DNA from: Haloplasma contractile
GTDB lineage: Bacteria > Bacillota_I > Bacilli_A > Haloplasmatales > Haloplasmataceae
NCBI GenBank assembly: GCA_016841945.1
Contig: JAENYC010000006.1
Coordinates: 53,550-117,549 of the forward strand
DNA: 64,000 nt
Reading direction: 5' to 3'
Of the stretch, positions 63,946 to 64,000 are shown in pieces. How positions within the stretch are numbered: position 1 is the stretch's first letter; each line of letters starts with the position of its first letter. The notes beneath the pieces were generated by a model, which did not search any database, was not told the origin of the DNA, and saw nothing but the letters and a program-made list of their open reading frames with translations. The position numbers and the translations under genes are program-made.

Positions 63946-64000
63946 AGGGGCTGTCGGTTAATTAAAAATTGACTAACCCCCGAATAAACAAAAAAGGCAA
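63946..64000. mobile_element. possible insertion-sequence terminus at the window edge
   Basis: GGGGCTGTCGGTTAATT stands out from the AT-rich surroundings and resembles the GG-CTGTC-type ends of some transposons. An AATTGACTAACCCCC arm follows. Nothing more is visible before the window ends, so the call is tentative. Confidence 0.25.

Noticed and set aside
1..64000. CRISPR arrays, rRNA and tRNA genes
   Set aside because: No regularly spaced repeats, 16S/23S-like conserved blocks or tRNA TPsiC-arm sequences were found by eye. A covariance-model scan would settle tRNAs.

Overview
The window is strongly AT-rich and uses the standard bacterial code: TGG encodes Trp throughout and several genes end in TGA. 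Shine-Dalgarno sites of the AGGAGG type, a T-box, a c-di-AMP (ydaO) riboswitch, a c-di-GMP-I riboswitch, and FeoAB, SpoVB-type and flotillin/NfeD genes all point to a low-GC Gram-positive bacterium (Bacillota, or the Haloplasma/Turicibacter/Izemoplasma neighbourhood). The genus cannot be fixed from the sequence alone. No rRNA, tRNA or CRISPR array was seen.

Layout. 1-8 kb is accessory DNA: a peptide-sensing-type (Rgg/PlcR-like) regulator beside a broken secreted-peptide gene, an ABC exporter with a subtilisin-like protease whose N-terminus is frameshifted, and a second four-gene ABC transporter. 8-15 kb holds a giant MMPL/RND exporter with about seven tandem repeats of roughly 72 residues, an alpha/beta hydrolase, a methyltransferase-like remnant and a LuxR-type regulator. 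At 15.4 kb lies a frameshifted streptothricin-acetyltransferase-like gene. 16-21.7 kb is one c-di-AMP-riboswitch-controlled operon joining a sensor kinase, two receiver proteins, two TrkA-type proteins and a TrkH potassium transporter. 22-26 kb is a mixed region with a PNPOx-like protein, a frameshifted SecB-like chaperone, a nucleotidyltransferase, AraC-GyrI and MerR-GyrI regulators, and a phosphoribosyltransferase.

27-38 kb contains an ABC transporter, a folate operon (folE-folP-folB-folK), T-box-controlled argS, a TetR-autoregulated ABC exporter followed by a fluoride-channel pair, and a short-chain dehydrogenase. 38-46 kb contains a SpoVB-type flippase, an MBL-fold hydrolase, three tiny coat-like or Cys-rich proteins, an alkaline-phosphatase-fold phosphodiesterase, a hydrolase, a CDF metal exporter and a ferredoxin. 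An apparently orphan c-di-GMP riboswitch follows. 46-50 kb is iron uptake: a DtxR-type regulator diverges from feoAB with two TTAG-N6-CTAA boxes between them. 50-60.7 kb contains a GGDEF-EAL protein, a UbiA-family prenyltransferase with a suspicious A-tract near its start, a SemiSWEET-like protein, speD-speE, Dps, an anchored protein of unknown role, and an NfeD-flotillin operon. 60.8-62.6 kb is an AAA15-type ATPase overlapping a HEPN-motif protein, a likely defence pair. It is followed by about 0.9 kb of decayed DNA, a VOC protein, and what may be the edge of an insertion sequence.

The links between genes are strongest in second-messenger control. c-di-AMP gates potassium uptake together with its own signalling proteins. 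A c-di-GMP riboswitch with promoter and terminator sits near a c-di-GMP turnover enzyme but has no visible target. Several reading frames break at or near short homopolymers (A5, T6, A8), so recent pseudogenisation and sequencing indels both need to be considered.
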